In this document: in pieces, positions 45,371-58,100 of the stretch
How the letters are laid out: every line of letters begins with the position of its first letter
Position numbering within the stretch: the stretch's first letter is position 1
Assembly (NCBI RefSeq): GCF_028769735.1
Contig: NC_088173.1
Span: forward strand, 20,152,038 to 20,216,037
Direction: 5' to 3'
From: Zonotrichia leucophrys gambelii
Taxonomy: Eukaryota > Chordata > Aves > Passeriformes > Passerellidae
Length of the DNA stretch: 64,000 nt
The notes under the pieces: model-generated
Told to the model about the DNA's origin: nothing
Database searches by the model: none
The model's input: the letters and a program-made list of their open reading frames with translations, nothing else
Position numbers and translations under genes: made by a program

Positions 45371-48300
45371 CTTTAAAAAGAAAAGAAAAAAAAAAAAGAA
45401 AGGAATTTCCAAAAGTTAAAACTGTGGAATTTTACACACACAGCAACCATATCAGCCTAGAGAGGCATCCTAAAGGAAGCTTCATATTCTTCGATAATTT
45501 CCATTAAAACATCTCAAGTACTCTTGACAATGTGATAAAAATACATGATTAGCTGAAAATTTTTCTAATATGCATTCCATGAATGTAAGCCAACATGTCT
45601 TTGTTATTCAGGCAAGTCATGACAATTACATCATCTAATTATTATTTGGAGCTTTTTTTCTTCCTGCTGACCTTGACATCCTCAGAGCCATATTGATTGA
45701 CAGCTAAAAGGGTTACTCTCAAAGAAATTTCCTGAATGCATTCCATAATTTTCTCATTTCAAGGGAGGGGAAGGAAAAAAAGCAAACAGTCAAAGTTCCA
45801 TCAGAAAACAAACAAACAAACCAACCCAGCAAAACTTAATATGGTTGATTTTGCCATGAAATATTTGTTTTTCTTTGCTAGCATGCAAATAGAGATGCCA
45901 ATGCAATTTTAAGGCCTTGAAACATCACATGCTGGTGTATACTGCAGTAAGACCTGGCAGGTATATACACATATACGTCTGTGTAATTACAGCAGCCAAT
46001 GAAAGCCTAAGATAGGAAGTAGTTTATTTTAACATTTACCACGCCATTTACAGAAATAAAACATATTTCTGTGTTTACTGAATCTGAGTCTGCTACATCC
46101 TCCCTTCACACATAAACCTTTTGCAGCTACAAGTGGCTTTTCAAACACCAGTAAGGCAGAAGCAATAACACTGACTACACTACACGAGTCAATTAAATAA
46201 TGCAGAATTGTTCTGAAAGTTTTGTGATTTTAGAGGTTTGCAGCAAGCTGTATTTTACAAGTCAATACTTGTTATAGGACAAGAGAGTTTCTAAAATACT
46301 TTAACAACTGAAAAGGTAAAAATATACAAAAAACCAGACCACTGAAACCTCCAGCACCACTAAAAAGGCATTTCCCAACTTTCTATAAGAAATTTTAATA
46401 TCTATGCAGAAAATATTTTTAAGCAGCAACTTGAATTCATATTACAGATGAGAAAATTCCCTATAAGGCAAGTGAGTGTGTGGCTGCTCAGTGAATAACA
46501 ATGTGCCTAATTATTTGCATTGCACTGTCACATAGCTGCTGGCTCTCTTGGGAAAAATTTTCCAAATTTTTAAAAACATTTTAAATAGATGAGGTAATAG
46601 ATCAACACATTCCTTTCCAACAAGTTACAGGGTAACTATAACATAAAGTGCGAAGGATAGAACAAGGATCATCATTAATGTAATTGTCTCTCATGTTCAC
46701 ATTCATCTTATTTTATAAGGCTTATAGCCAAGCATTCCAAATAAATATTTTAAAAAATCATTATAAGCATCAACTGGCAAATAAAAAACGCCTAAAGAAT
46801 CCATTAGTTACTAAAGTGTTATACTATGTTTTTAGGGGGAAAATAACCCCAAAATACTCTTCTGTCTTATTGCAGTCTGTGTATTTCATTTAGTGAAAAC
46901 CCAAAGAAAAAGTCTCTCACTTAACTAAGCTGTCTCACGTGCAACCTTGCCAAGCCATGTAGACTAAAAAAGTTTTAATTCTAATTTGCTGCATCTTCTC
47001 ATAATTCAGGCAGGATAAGGAGGATACTTTTGGCAGTTTGGACTTATAAAACTATAGACATAAATGTTATCAGCTTTACTCTTCTTTTCTGTTTACGGTG
47101 ATTATGCATTTTGCTTGTACAAAATGAAAAATGAAATGACTGAGCCATACTCCAAGAAGCTCACAATTTATCTGACCCTGCAAATCCAGGCAGATAATCC
47201 TCACGAAAAGGAGCAGTCATACAATGTGAATCACAGCCTGTGAGCCTCAGGATTTTAATTAGAGTTGCAATAACAACTGTGACTCCACCACTTCCTCGTG
47301 ATGGTTTACAACCAAGTATCTAATCCTTCTACCTGATATCACCTTTAGTCTGTGAAAATCTACAATAGAAATTGCTCAGAAATCAAGCTTACAATTCATT
47401 GCCATTGTGTCTGTAACAAAGACTGAATTTTGTATTCTAGATTACAGATACCTAGGATTGCTTTTATTCCTTTTCCAGTTGCTACCCAATGCTAATGAGC
47501 TAGTTAGAATTTTACTCTTTTGGAATTAGGAGAGATGAGCACACGATTCCTAGATTACACATTAAGAATCTTGTAAATTTGGAAAAATAAATTACATATG
47601 TGAAGTGTAAAATTGATTTCTCTAATGCTCTTTTTGGAAAGATCAAGAATGTTGAAGGTTCACTGAGAGCAGTTACGAAGTCATTAACTTATGAGAGTTT
47701 GTTCTCTAAAGTTTAGTCCCACTGATCATCACAATTGCATCGACTCTTGTTGTGCAATAAAGGTAGAAACAACTGATGCAAATGCATTAGCAATACTTAA
47801 CGGGGTGATTCAATATCCTGAATAGGATACCATCCACAAGAAAACACAATGTGTATGTCACAAAACAGGTAAAAAAGGAAAAAAATAAGTATTAGAAAAT
47901 TTAATATAATTTTTAAATGCTTAGAAATTTGTATATTTGTGTGGAAATTAAAAAATAATAACAATTTTGCAGTTCAAAAGTAGAAAAGCAAAAAGAAGTG
48001 GGAGTCAGCAAGCCAAAGAAATCACTTGACTGGGCCCAATTTAAGGGGAAATGACCGAAGTTGTTCTGCATTTTTTCAACAAAACTGGTGCCTGAGATAT
48101 CTTCAAAAGCAATTAAAACTATTTGGTTGGAGGAGAGGAGAGCAGAGAGATCACTAATTCCATTAGCATTTTAACATCTAGTCCAGATCTAGATGATCAA
48201 AAGTTTTCCTGTTTTGGAAAAACAAGTAGATGTAAAGGAGATACATTTTGAAGTTGTCATAAAAATACTCTAATCACAATATCTACCTAGAATGAATAAA

Positions 48301-49290
48301 AATATTTTTTAAGTATATCAATATTGAAAGCTTAAATTCAAAATTGATTCTTTGGTCTAAAAATTTTTTTCCACATATCAGGAATAATTTATGGTAGCTC
48401 AGTTCAGGCATACATAAAACATGCTTATCAGAAAACAAATTTCAGTAATAAATTTTTACATTTTTTAATAACATTTTTTCCAGACTTTTTCTCAGTAAGT
48501 TGGCTTTTTTTGTATCATAACCTGAAAGTTCACAAATTCTCAGTTGTCAATTTACTAATCACAGCCTGAAAGCATAAATATTTTTAGACATTAGACAGAC
48601 ATCCATTTAGGCATGGATTATGTTTGCTCTCTTGAAAACAGACATTTACACATAAAAAAAAAAATCTCTTTATCTATCTGTCTGAATACCCAGCTGCCTC
48701 TGTTAATCAGATTGCAGCTTCTGGTGCTAATGCATTGTGTGTTAACAATAGCATAGAAATATTATTAAAATGTCAAATAGAAGGTTTTTTAGTTTTTTTG
48801 CATGTCTAGCAAGGATGATGAACACATTCTAGCATTTCCTCTAGGTCTGGGTACAGAACTGGATGAAACAGTAAAAAAAAAAAGCAAAAGGAGAGGTTGC
48901 AATGCTAGGCTTCCAATTTTGCCTCCAGGATACCACATATGTTCTCCATAGTGTGTCTGGGCTCTGCTATCAGGAACTTTCAGTGATGAAATCAAAGCTT
49001 TGTACAATTTCCTTTCCCACATGACCACCTGCAGAGTAGACTCTAATCTTCCTACAAGTTTCTGTTCCTCAACTCAACAAGACATTTTTAAACAGAAATG
49101 CTTGAATAAAATTAAATATTTTGCTTCTCTTTTCCCTAATGTGAATCTATAACTTTTGTTTAATAACTTTTTAAAGTGTAAACTCAAGTTATCCAAGACA
49201 TTATACTGACTTTCCACATTTAAAACACAGAACTGTCTTCAGAATTAACTAACAGGAAAAATAAATTAAAACAAGTTTGAAATAGCATAC
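45371..49290 (-). other. TLL1 intron 2
   Basis: AT-rich intron of 3.9 kb between the two first propeptide exons seen here. It starts with gtatgc and ends with the long pyrimidine tract before exon 3. I see no gene, RNA or recognisable mobile element in it. Confidence 0.85.
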
Positions 49291-49401
49291 CTGTGTTATG
49301 GCCAAGTCTTTCGTTGGAGTGCTGCGTAAGGTCAATCGTCCTGTCAATTTGAAAGATTTTTAAGTCTTCATCATCTAAGGCAATATCTCCCCAAAAGACA
49401 G
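49291..49401 (-). CDS. TLL1: TLL1 exon 2: N-terminal propeptide
   Basis: This 111-base exon encodes the segment [20 protein letters not shown] and then [18 protein letters not shown]. It corresponds to about residues 56-93 of the human protein, in the propeptide that keeps the protease latent. The acceptor is ...tttaaag before CTGTC and the donor is ACAG/gtatgc. It enters in phase 1, so the first codon is split with the unseen exon 1, and leaves in phase 1. The stretch after TIDLTQ is the part least like the human protein, as expected for a loosely constrained propeptide. The adjacent exon 1, with the signal peptide, is not in the window. Confidence 0.97.
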
Positions 49402-52400
49402 CTTTAAATAAAAAAGAGCTCAATTTAATTAAAGAATTATTGGACAAGAAAGCCAATCTGAAGAATATAATGCCAAGTTTACAACTTTTGGGAAAGTATA
49501 TGACAAATATATATTTACATCACATATATTTCCTTACTGATCTACATTTTTATGTGGAGAAAATAAGAAAACTACCTAGTGAACGGCTAATAACTTATTC
49601 CAGAATCTTCATCTATATGGTTTCTTTGTACATTACCTAAATGCAGTAACTTAAATCTAGAGTCATTCTATAAATAATTTTTTAGCATGTAGTTTTCTCT
49701 GTGTAAATAAAAAAAGTATAAAAGACCCTGAGATGTCAATATTTGAACTATGAAGTAAAATGTCTGACAAAACAGAACCTTTATGTTTCCTAATATCTTT
49801 CTAAAAATAGTAATTATTGAAGGAGTTTTTATTATGCTTCAGTTGCTTTCTATGTTACATTATGTTTTGCTCAGATCATTAAATTTATCTGTTTTCTGTT
49901 AAACTGAGAAAAGGAAAACACTAAAACCCTTTATTTTTTATTTTCCCCTCAGTTTATTTGTATGTTTTCCTTTTGCAGTTAATCTCACAATTAGGATGCT
50001 TTCAAATCTTTACTTTCCAAAGCTCCAATCTCTTTTTAAATTTCCTTTGACCTTTTTGGTGGATTTCTTCTCTCTTTTCTTTTTCTTTCAGGTTTTTTCT
50101 TTTTCACTTCTTCATAGGTAACTCATCTTCCCTAAGTTGCCTCTACAACTCAGTGGACCATGATACAATCCCACTTCCAGGAATTAGGGATCTATAACCT
50201 CAAACATTCATCTCCGCCTATTTCTGCAGAGATTTTATCCTGAGATCTCCCTGCCAATTTAAACTTAGCGTTAAAGCTGAACTCAACAGCCATATTCTTA
50301 ACTGCTGGGAATGAAGGCAACAGAGCGTGTACCAATTAACAAAAGTGGTTGTTTATCATCTTGATCCATATTCCTCCTTTTCCTGTTCCCTCAGAGTCAC
50401 AAACCCCTGGATTCAATCTCAGTTTCATCTTCAATTCCTTTCCTTCTTTCCCCCATCGAGGGAGACATCAGTAACTGCTTGGTTGTTTGTTACACAGCTC
50501 TACAGAAAACTTTCTTCACTTCTACCCAAATAAACCCTAGTCCAAAGTCCAGCTATTACCAAATCAACCTCTCTAGTGTTCCTCCATTCACACTGATCCT
50601 AAACATTGCTCTTAAATGTATTCTTCTTCTTCTCTGTTTGCTTTTTATATCACACTTTAAAGACCACTCATCAGACAATATTCTCATCACAGTAGTTTCA
50701 TATTGCTGCAAAAGTTATCCATTTCTCAGAACAAGTTGCTCACATTATTGGTGTTGAATTAAACCCACTTTAAACAAATAGTTTTTTGTTAAGCAAAAAG
50801 ATTGGTAGTTTAAATAAGTCCAAGATATTGTATTGCCTCCTCCAGTTTACTTAATTTCTCCTGAACAAAAGGTAACTATGAGAAATTATGTTCACTGACT
50901 TTACCTTGCCTTGTAAAGTACCTATAAAACATCCCCAGACCATCTGCACAGTGCTAATAATGAAATTATTAGTGAAATTAAAAACGAACCTTTTCAATTC
51001 ACAGCAAAACCAACATTTTATGTTTCCTCCAAATATTAATATTTCTACACACATAAATTTTTTTACACAAGATAATGGTTCTTAGAAACCACAAGCACTT
51101 GAGACAATTACTGAAACTGTTCAGTCTAGCACATTGTGAAACACTATCCTTCCGAGGGTCACTGTTCTCATGCTCATGTTGGGCACACTGGGGACATCCT
51201 TCCTCTCGCTAACCTGTTCTCACCAGTGATGGTTTTATCGTCACATCCATCAAGACACAAAGCCAGTGACAGCTCAAGATGTTTGTGTCTCTTTTCACTT
51301 AAGCTCCTTGGAAAAAAAAATCTCAGATTATCAGGGTTTTGAACAGTGAAAGAAGAAAGTCAGTAGTCTCCATCTGTTTGAGCTAAATATTATTCACTTT
51401 TATAAACATCTTCTGAAGTTTTCTATTGAATGCCATTCATAATGAGGACCTCTGTATAAGCACATGGACAGATTGCAAACTTGAACAATGAGAACAAAGT
51501 TGTAAAAGGAAGAAACTATTAACATTTCTGTCTGTAGAGACACAAGGTGCCCCAGCAGAAGTCATACAGATTGCCCACACCAAACTCAGTGAAGTGCTAA
51601 AGCTTAGTAGCAAGGCCCCTTTTCTTTCCTCTTGATATTGAGCGTTAACAAAAGGAAGATTCCAAATTAACAAAGAATGATGCAAAAGACAGCCTGCTGA
51701 CAGAAATGCATTAGCAGAAATCACTTTGGTTTCCGTGTGTAATACTGATGTATAAATAGCAAAACCCAAGGCAAATCAAACTTCCTACTAACAATAAAGT
51801 AGAAAAAGGAAAATATCTTCCCTAGTCCTGGTGATGCATCTTTATCGCTTTTGCCACTTCACTGTGGTAATAATCACTTAAAGATGAAAATTCAAATACA
51901 GAAGTACTAATTCGTTGAATTTGTCTGACATAAAGTCATCAAATTTGTGTGTACATATGTAAAATACACCATAGTGTTCAGGCAGTGTGGAGTAACTGTG
52001 TTGCCTTAGAAAGGAAAAGAAAGCTATTTTTGTTAAGCATCTGGTGTATTGTCTTGTTTTTGATTAGCAACCAAGGACCAGGTTGAGTTTACCATAATAT
52101 AATGACAGTAATATAATAATAAGTCCTGATACCAGTGTCACGTAAGCATAAACAAATATGTGACCAATAGCAGACACATACTAAAGAAATATGAGTAACC
52201 ACTAAGATCAGAAATAGATAACATTATTTGATTAAAATACAATGGAAAGTTTGGAACTTTCTTCAGGCCACTGGCTCATTTTACTCAAGGCAATTCTGTT
52301 TTGCAGAAGGCAATAAACATGCCAAAACACAGAAACCTTGATAAAAAGATCTCATTTGACTTTAGCAACAATTTAATAAGTGTCACTTTACTTTTACTGA

Positions 52401-54302
52401 ACTACACTTCTGATCTTCTGAATTAATTCAACTTTACACAGCAAAAGAAACAACAGTTTACTGGATGTTCTTTAACTTCAATGTAGTCCAAGCAATCATC
52501 AACTGAAACAAAAAGGGAGCTGATAATTGTTTTTTAAAATTTCACCTTTTTTCCAACTAAAGGCCTGCACTGAATATTAATTGTGCCCTTCAAAGCCCAA
52601 AGCACAACCCCAACAGAATTATCAAAAAGGTGTAAAAACTATCCCCCATAACTATTAAAAATATCCTATAATTTTTGGGAATGGCAGTTTAAGCGTCAAA
52701 ATACTTTGTAACAAGAGAAGACCATAGTTTTATCTCCTGCCTTAAAGCTTTTATGGCCTGAAACCATCTGAAGAAGTCACTCTGTATACTTCATCATGTC
52801 ACAAACCAATGTTAACATTACGGAAAGCAAGCAGAGGATTGTTTGGGTATGCAAGGCATGATGTTAAAGGCTTTGCTAAGAGCATGTTAGGATTAAGAGC
52901 TTTAGTAGCTCCCTCCAAGGAACTTCTGACAGACTTGATCAGTTCAGCTGTTCAGTCATTTTTCACACATATTTAATTAATATGTTTCATCTGGAAAATT
53001 AACAAGAATCTGATAATCAATTGACTAGGCAAGGAAATAAAACTGAAACAAATGAATAGAAAAACTTTTAAAGTGATCCAAACAGAACTTAATGTACCTC
53101 TACTTATTTAAGGCTGTGTCATATTATCTCTTATCCTACCTATTTATTCAGTGATCACAACAACTTGATATTCCAGGTGGCTTTTTTGTTTATTTTGAAA
53201 ATGCAAGACTGCGAGTGAACTTAAGAAATATCTGTTGAATATCTGAGACAGTATTAATTGCAGAGAAAAAATAATCCAAATAGCTTTTATTATATAAAGG
53301 TTCTTAAGAAAAAAGAAAATGGACCTTTTTGTCCAGCACTTGATAAAGACAATATCATGCCAGGTAGTTTTTGGTTTTGTTTTCTATTTTCATATGTTTT
53401 ATATGGACCCAACATGATACACTTAAACAAATTCAACAGCGAAAATACACGCAGCAGTTTCTGAAAGGTGGACAAAACCTGCTTATGCAGTAAATACATG
53501 TTTTCCTGCAACAGTGGAGAAGGATTTTTGTGGAGCTGTTAAAATAGAGAAGACACTTAACCAGCAGATACAGTTCTGCTCTGCTTTCACACAGCTCAAA
53601 AGCTCTCAGTTAAACAGCACTTTCTAAAAGGTCTTATAAACACAAAACACTGCTACAAAAGCAGACAAGTTTGCAACCTGCAGCCAATTAGCTCACCAGC
53701 ACTAAACAAAGAGGAAAATAAGTAGGTTGTATAATTTTCAAAAAAGAGAGTTGAACTATATTATGTTTATAGATGTACACACATGGTATGAGTCAATGAG
53801 CATGTACAGTGACAATAAAAGCATCTTTCACAACTTTCAAGATGTCTGGAAGAAAGAAATTATTTGCTAAATACCATAGGGCTGCAATATGTAGTAGGAT
53901 GGCTCATTCTATGAACTATCAATTAACACGTAAGTCTGCAAAATATAGACAGGAGTACATTCTTATAACTGCAATAAAATATTTATCTTCTTTAAGCATC
54001 ACAACTTCTCCTACAATTTTGCTTTTTAAAACTCAAATCATAAGCAGCCATTTTTTGACAAAATATCTTCCTGCTAGCATTCATACCAATATTAGTAACA
54101 ACATAAAATGCAAGTAAGTTGGGATTGCTGGTGTTTGTCCCTACAGCACAGCAGCACAGTCAAAGAAAACCAACTTGACCTTGGGGTAGGTCAGAGCAGT
54201 CAGCTAGCCCGCAGAGACCAACACCACCCAGAAACCATTCCCAGGGCCTGATTTGGTCTGATGACTCCTCAGGCTAAAAACATGTTCAAATGAGACCTTC
54301 CC

Positions 54303-54338
54303 AAACTGAGATGTAAACTGAGATTTAAACTGTGATCT
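54303..54338 (+). repeat. 12-base imperfect triplication
   Basis: Three consecutive 12-base units, aaactgagatgt, aaactgagattt and aaactgtgatct, in intron 1. Confidence 0.85.
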
Positions 54339-55082
54339 TGTCCTGTGAGTAGACAGAATTTTGACAGAGGGATTACTCCTATAATGAGAAGATACCAATG
54401 AAAGGATTAAGGCAAAACTAGAAGACCTTTCAAAAGCAAAGCCTCAAATTTTGGTATGCTACTGGGAGGGCAAAGCACAAAGAGTTCGTGCTTCATCCCC
54501 ATTGCAGCAGCTGCCAAGAACAGACAACAAAAGTATTAAATAAACAGAAAACTGCAAGGCATAACAAGGAAAACTGAAGAGCTCCTTTAACATCCTTAAA
54601 GGTGATATGCCCAACCCAAAGCAAAGCCTGCCCAGTAATTCATGCAATAGGAGGTGTCAGAAAGTGTGCTGGACGGCTTCAGGGCAGATATTCATCTAAA
54701 TCCACATGCACAGCAGCTCTAATTAGCAGACTCTTCTATAGCTGAGTCACTGAGCACTTCCCTGTACCAACACAGCTATGAGCACTATGTTCTGTCTTGG
54801 TGAGTCACTCTATTCCATACAATCCGTTCACAACTTACATAACTGCCTCTAAATCTGAACAGAAAATGGAAAGATTAAAGCTAAATATGTAAAGACAATT
54901 TTACCTCATTACAAGGACAGCAACATACACTACTGTAACTAACCTTATTCTGTATTATCATTGTCTTCAAATCATTTCAGTATTTGCAAGATTTTCAGGT
55001 GCAATACACTTCTTTTTTTGGAAATTATCTAACTGAGAACAAGACAGGGCAAATAAACAGCAAAAGATCTTGTGCACAACTA

Positions 55083-55130
55083 TGAGCATAACACAGCACA
55101 CCATACTGTGTGCTGTGTTATCATTGCTCA
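55083..55130. repeat. Near-perfect inverted repeat (hairpin)
   Basis: Arms 55,088-55,101 and 55,108-55,121 are perfect reverse complements (ataacacagcacac and gtgtgctgtgttat) around a 6-base loop, catact. A further 5 outer base pairs (tgagc with gctca) form after a 4-base bulge (catt) on the right. It could form a cruciform in DNA or a stem in the intron RNA. The tight loop argues against a canonical microRNA precursor. Confidence 0.85.
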
Positions 55131-58100
55131 TCACAAGTGCTACCTTCAGCTGTAACTGTGCAATAAATTTTCACATTGCCATACAGAGCCCATAAAACTT
55201 TCAAGTGAAAGTTAATTTAATCAATTGTTAAATAATTATCCAAATCAATTTGCCCTTTTATTGGACAAAAGTATGTCAGAGAAGGGAAGTTAAGTGAAAC
55301 TTTAACAGCATAAAATAAAAGACCAAGCTAGCCTACTTTCAAAGATACATCAAAAATTAGCTATTTCATGATTTTCAGCATGCAGCATTTCCAAATCTAC
55401 AGAACTCTAAGCAATTGACACTGAAATATTAGCTATATACTGAAATAACTTATATACTTAGAAAGGTCACATAGGCACACCTGAAAAGGGATGTAACACT
55501 TCCGACAGGCTACTTCCTTGTTTCCACATAAATTATATAAAATAGCAAGTTCATCAACACTCATAACCAATTCTATTTTTCAAACTCACAATTAGAAAAC
55601 AATTTTCCCTAAGCAATGTATCATTTCCACTTCTATCAGAAAACAAAATTATGATGATTGAATACTTTAAACATCTCCAGACTGTACACCAGTTGGAAAT
55701 TCATTCCTGCATACTTCTAAATGAGACATCCCTTGACAACAGTTCACAAGGACACACAAAGCTATCCAGAAATCAGCTAGCTTGTATGTGGTAGTGATGT
55801 AGCCTCAGAATAACAAATTTTAATGCAATTTACTAGAATCTTTTATGGCACTATTTCCACATTGACAGCAATACCTGCAACTCACCAATGTCTCATGTCA
55901 TCCACCCCTAGAAATCTTCCCAGTGCTCCCCATGGATAACACTTCTGGCTTCCTTCCTTCCTTTGACCATGTGCTCAGATTTATAGGTAAGATGTTGGCA
56001 AGGCAACCTCCCTATTGGGATATTCAGGCACAATATACTTAGAAATCATTGAAGCAAGACAGGGCAACTAACAGGGAACTAACTCCCTATTGCTGCTCCC
56101 AAGTTACACTTAGGAGCCCCATCTGAGGTATGCAGCATTTCAGTACAGCCATTCCACACTATTTCTAGGAAGTGACTACCAAACTGACCCAACTAGGAGA
56201 GAAAAATAGCCAGATAGAACCTGACTGGGGACACAAAAACAGCTGTAGAGCCAAAGGCAGGAGAAGAGAAAAAATTGCTGGAAAGCCATCCACCATGTCA
56301 CAGAGTGAACTCGTTCCAGACAGCCCTTCCAGGAGCACGGCAGTCACATCACAGGGCAGGTGGCACGCAGCACTGGGCCATGTGCTGATTCTTCAAAGCA
56401 GGAAACACCTCTGATATAAAGCAATACCCATGAGGAAAATGGAATAACTATGACACCCTTCTCTTTTGGCAAGTCAAGTAGAACCTTCACTTACCAAAAG
56501 AGACACTTGCAGAGCTTGATCTTTTTGAAAGGAGACACTAATTTGTTAAATATGTGTCTTCATGGCACAGATAAATCTCAATTTACAGATATCCATTTAC
56601 TCTGAGCTAATTCCAGTTTTTATTTAGTTCTTAATTTCAAAATAGTGATTTTTTTCAAATCCATTTTCCTTCCGCTTTTTTTTTAAGTGACAATTTTCAT
56701 ATTTCTTTAAAGTTAGTAAAATAAAAATAAAAACTTCAAAAAAGCAAAGACAATTCTGACAGAAGTTGCAATCTTAGGTAAAAGGACAAGCTTTACTCCT
56801 GAACTTACTGCAGTGTGTTTTGAGGACAGGCTCTTCAATATTGCAACAGCTACTCTGTGAAAGGTTTTGTTCTTGGTTAAGCTGCTCAGCCTGGCAAGCT
56901 TCCTGACTTTCAGTAACTATTTTCTTTTTTTGTGTGAGATCATCATCAACACCACATGTGCTTTATAGCGGGTAAAATCGATTCCTCATATAATGGGGTA
57001 ACCACTGAACTGAAGGCAGAGGACACTGCTCAGCAAACAGTAAAGGTGCCTGCACACTGCTGGCAAAACAAGCAGCTACACAGAGAACTTTCTTCACCAC
57101 TCATAACTGCCTCTGGCTAGATATTGGCAAAACAAAGCTACAGAGAAATCATCTCAAGGACACCCACTTATCCATCCTGCTATTAATATGTCTTATTATA
57201 ATTCTCTACTATTCCCAGTTTTTAGTATGCAGAAACAGTTAGAAGCTTAAGAAAAAATAAATTGAAATGTGAGGCTTTCTTCAGAGTGGTTATTAACCAC
57301 TTTGAAAGGAAAGCCATAGCAAGAAACCAGTGACTCCTGGGAAGATCCATGAGTGCCAAAAATATAGGGCAATCACAGATAATGTTTGCTACCACATCAA
57401 AGGCTGAATTGCTTTATGTGAAACCACATGCAAGAAAACCATCATTTCCTGGCCCTGGTACTCCTTCTGCCACTGAACAGCAGAGTGAAGAAAACAATTC
57501 TCCATCTTTCTGGGAAAGTTGCTCACCACCCCTAGCAGAAACCATTGGAGCAGTATGAGCTGAACTTCAATTTAGTGATAACTCTCTGTGAGTTCTGGCA
57601 TAGGAAAAGAAGCTGACAGGTCATGAGGGTTTTTTGCTGTTCCCACACACCTGCAAATGCTGAGTTCTTCTGCTACAGCTAGCTTTCTTAAGGAGGCTAC
57701 AAAAATACACCAGGGGCAAATTCAGATCTGTATTATCACAACAGTCATGATTACCCCAGATAGTCCTGTGTGACCACTATGATGCTGTAATATTCACCTT
57801 CATTTTACTTTGAAACTTCATTACCTTGGATAGCCTTAGGGTAAAGATTAACAAAATTAATTATTTGGCTATGCTTTCTTAGAACAGAAAAAAAAAAAAC
57901 CTTGATGAAGCAAAATTATTAAAGTGAAATCTTTTTTTAAAATATTGGAAACACATAAATATTTAAGACTATAAAGAAATAAATTTAATTTCTTCTGAAA
58001 TTAAGAACAGATTTTAATTATTTCAGTTTCTTAGAGAATAGGGAAATGGATAACTTCAGAAATAAGCCATATATAGATGAATGGAGAAAAATCCTTGTTG

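Noticed and set aside
50060..50112. Pyrimidine-rich segment ending in AG on the plus strand, like a splice acceptor
   Set aside because: No coding sequence follows and there is no sign of a plus-strand gene. A low-complexity run explains it.
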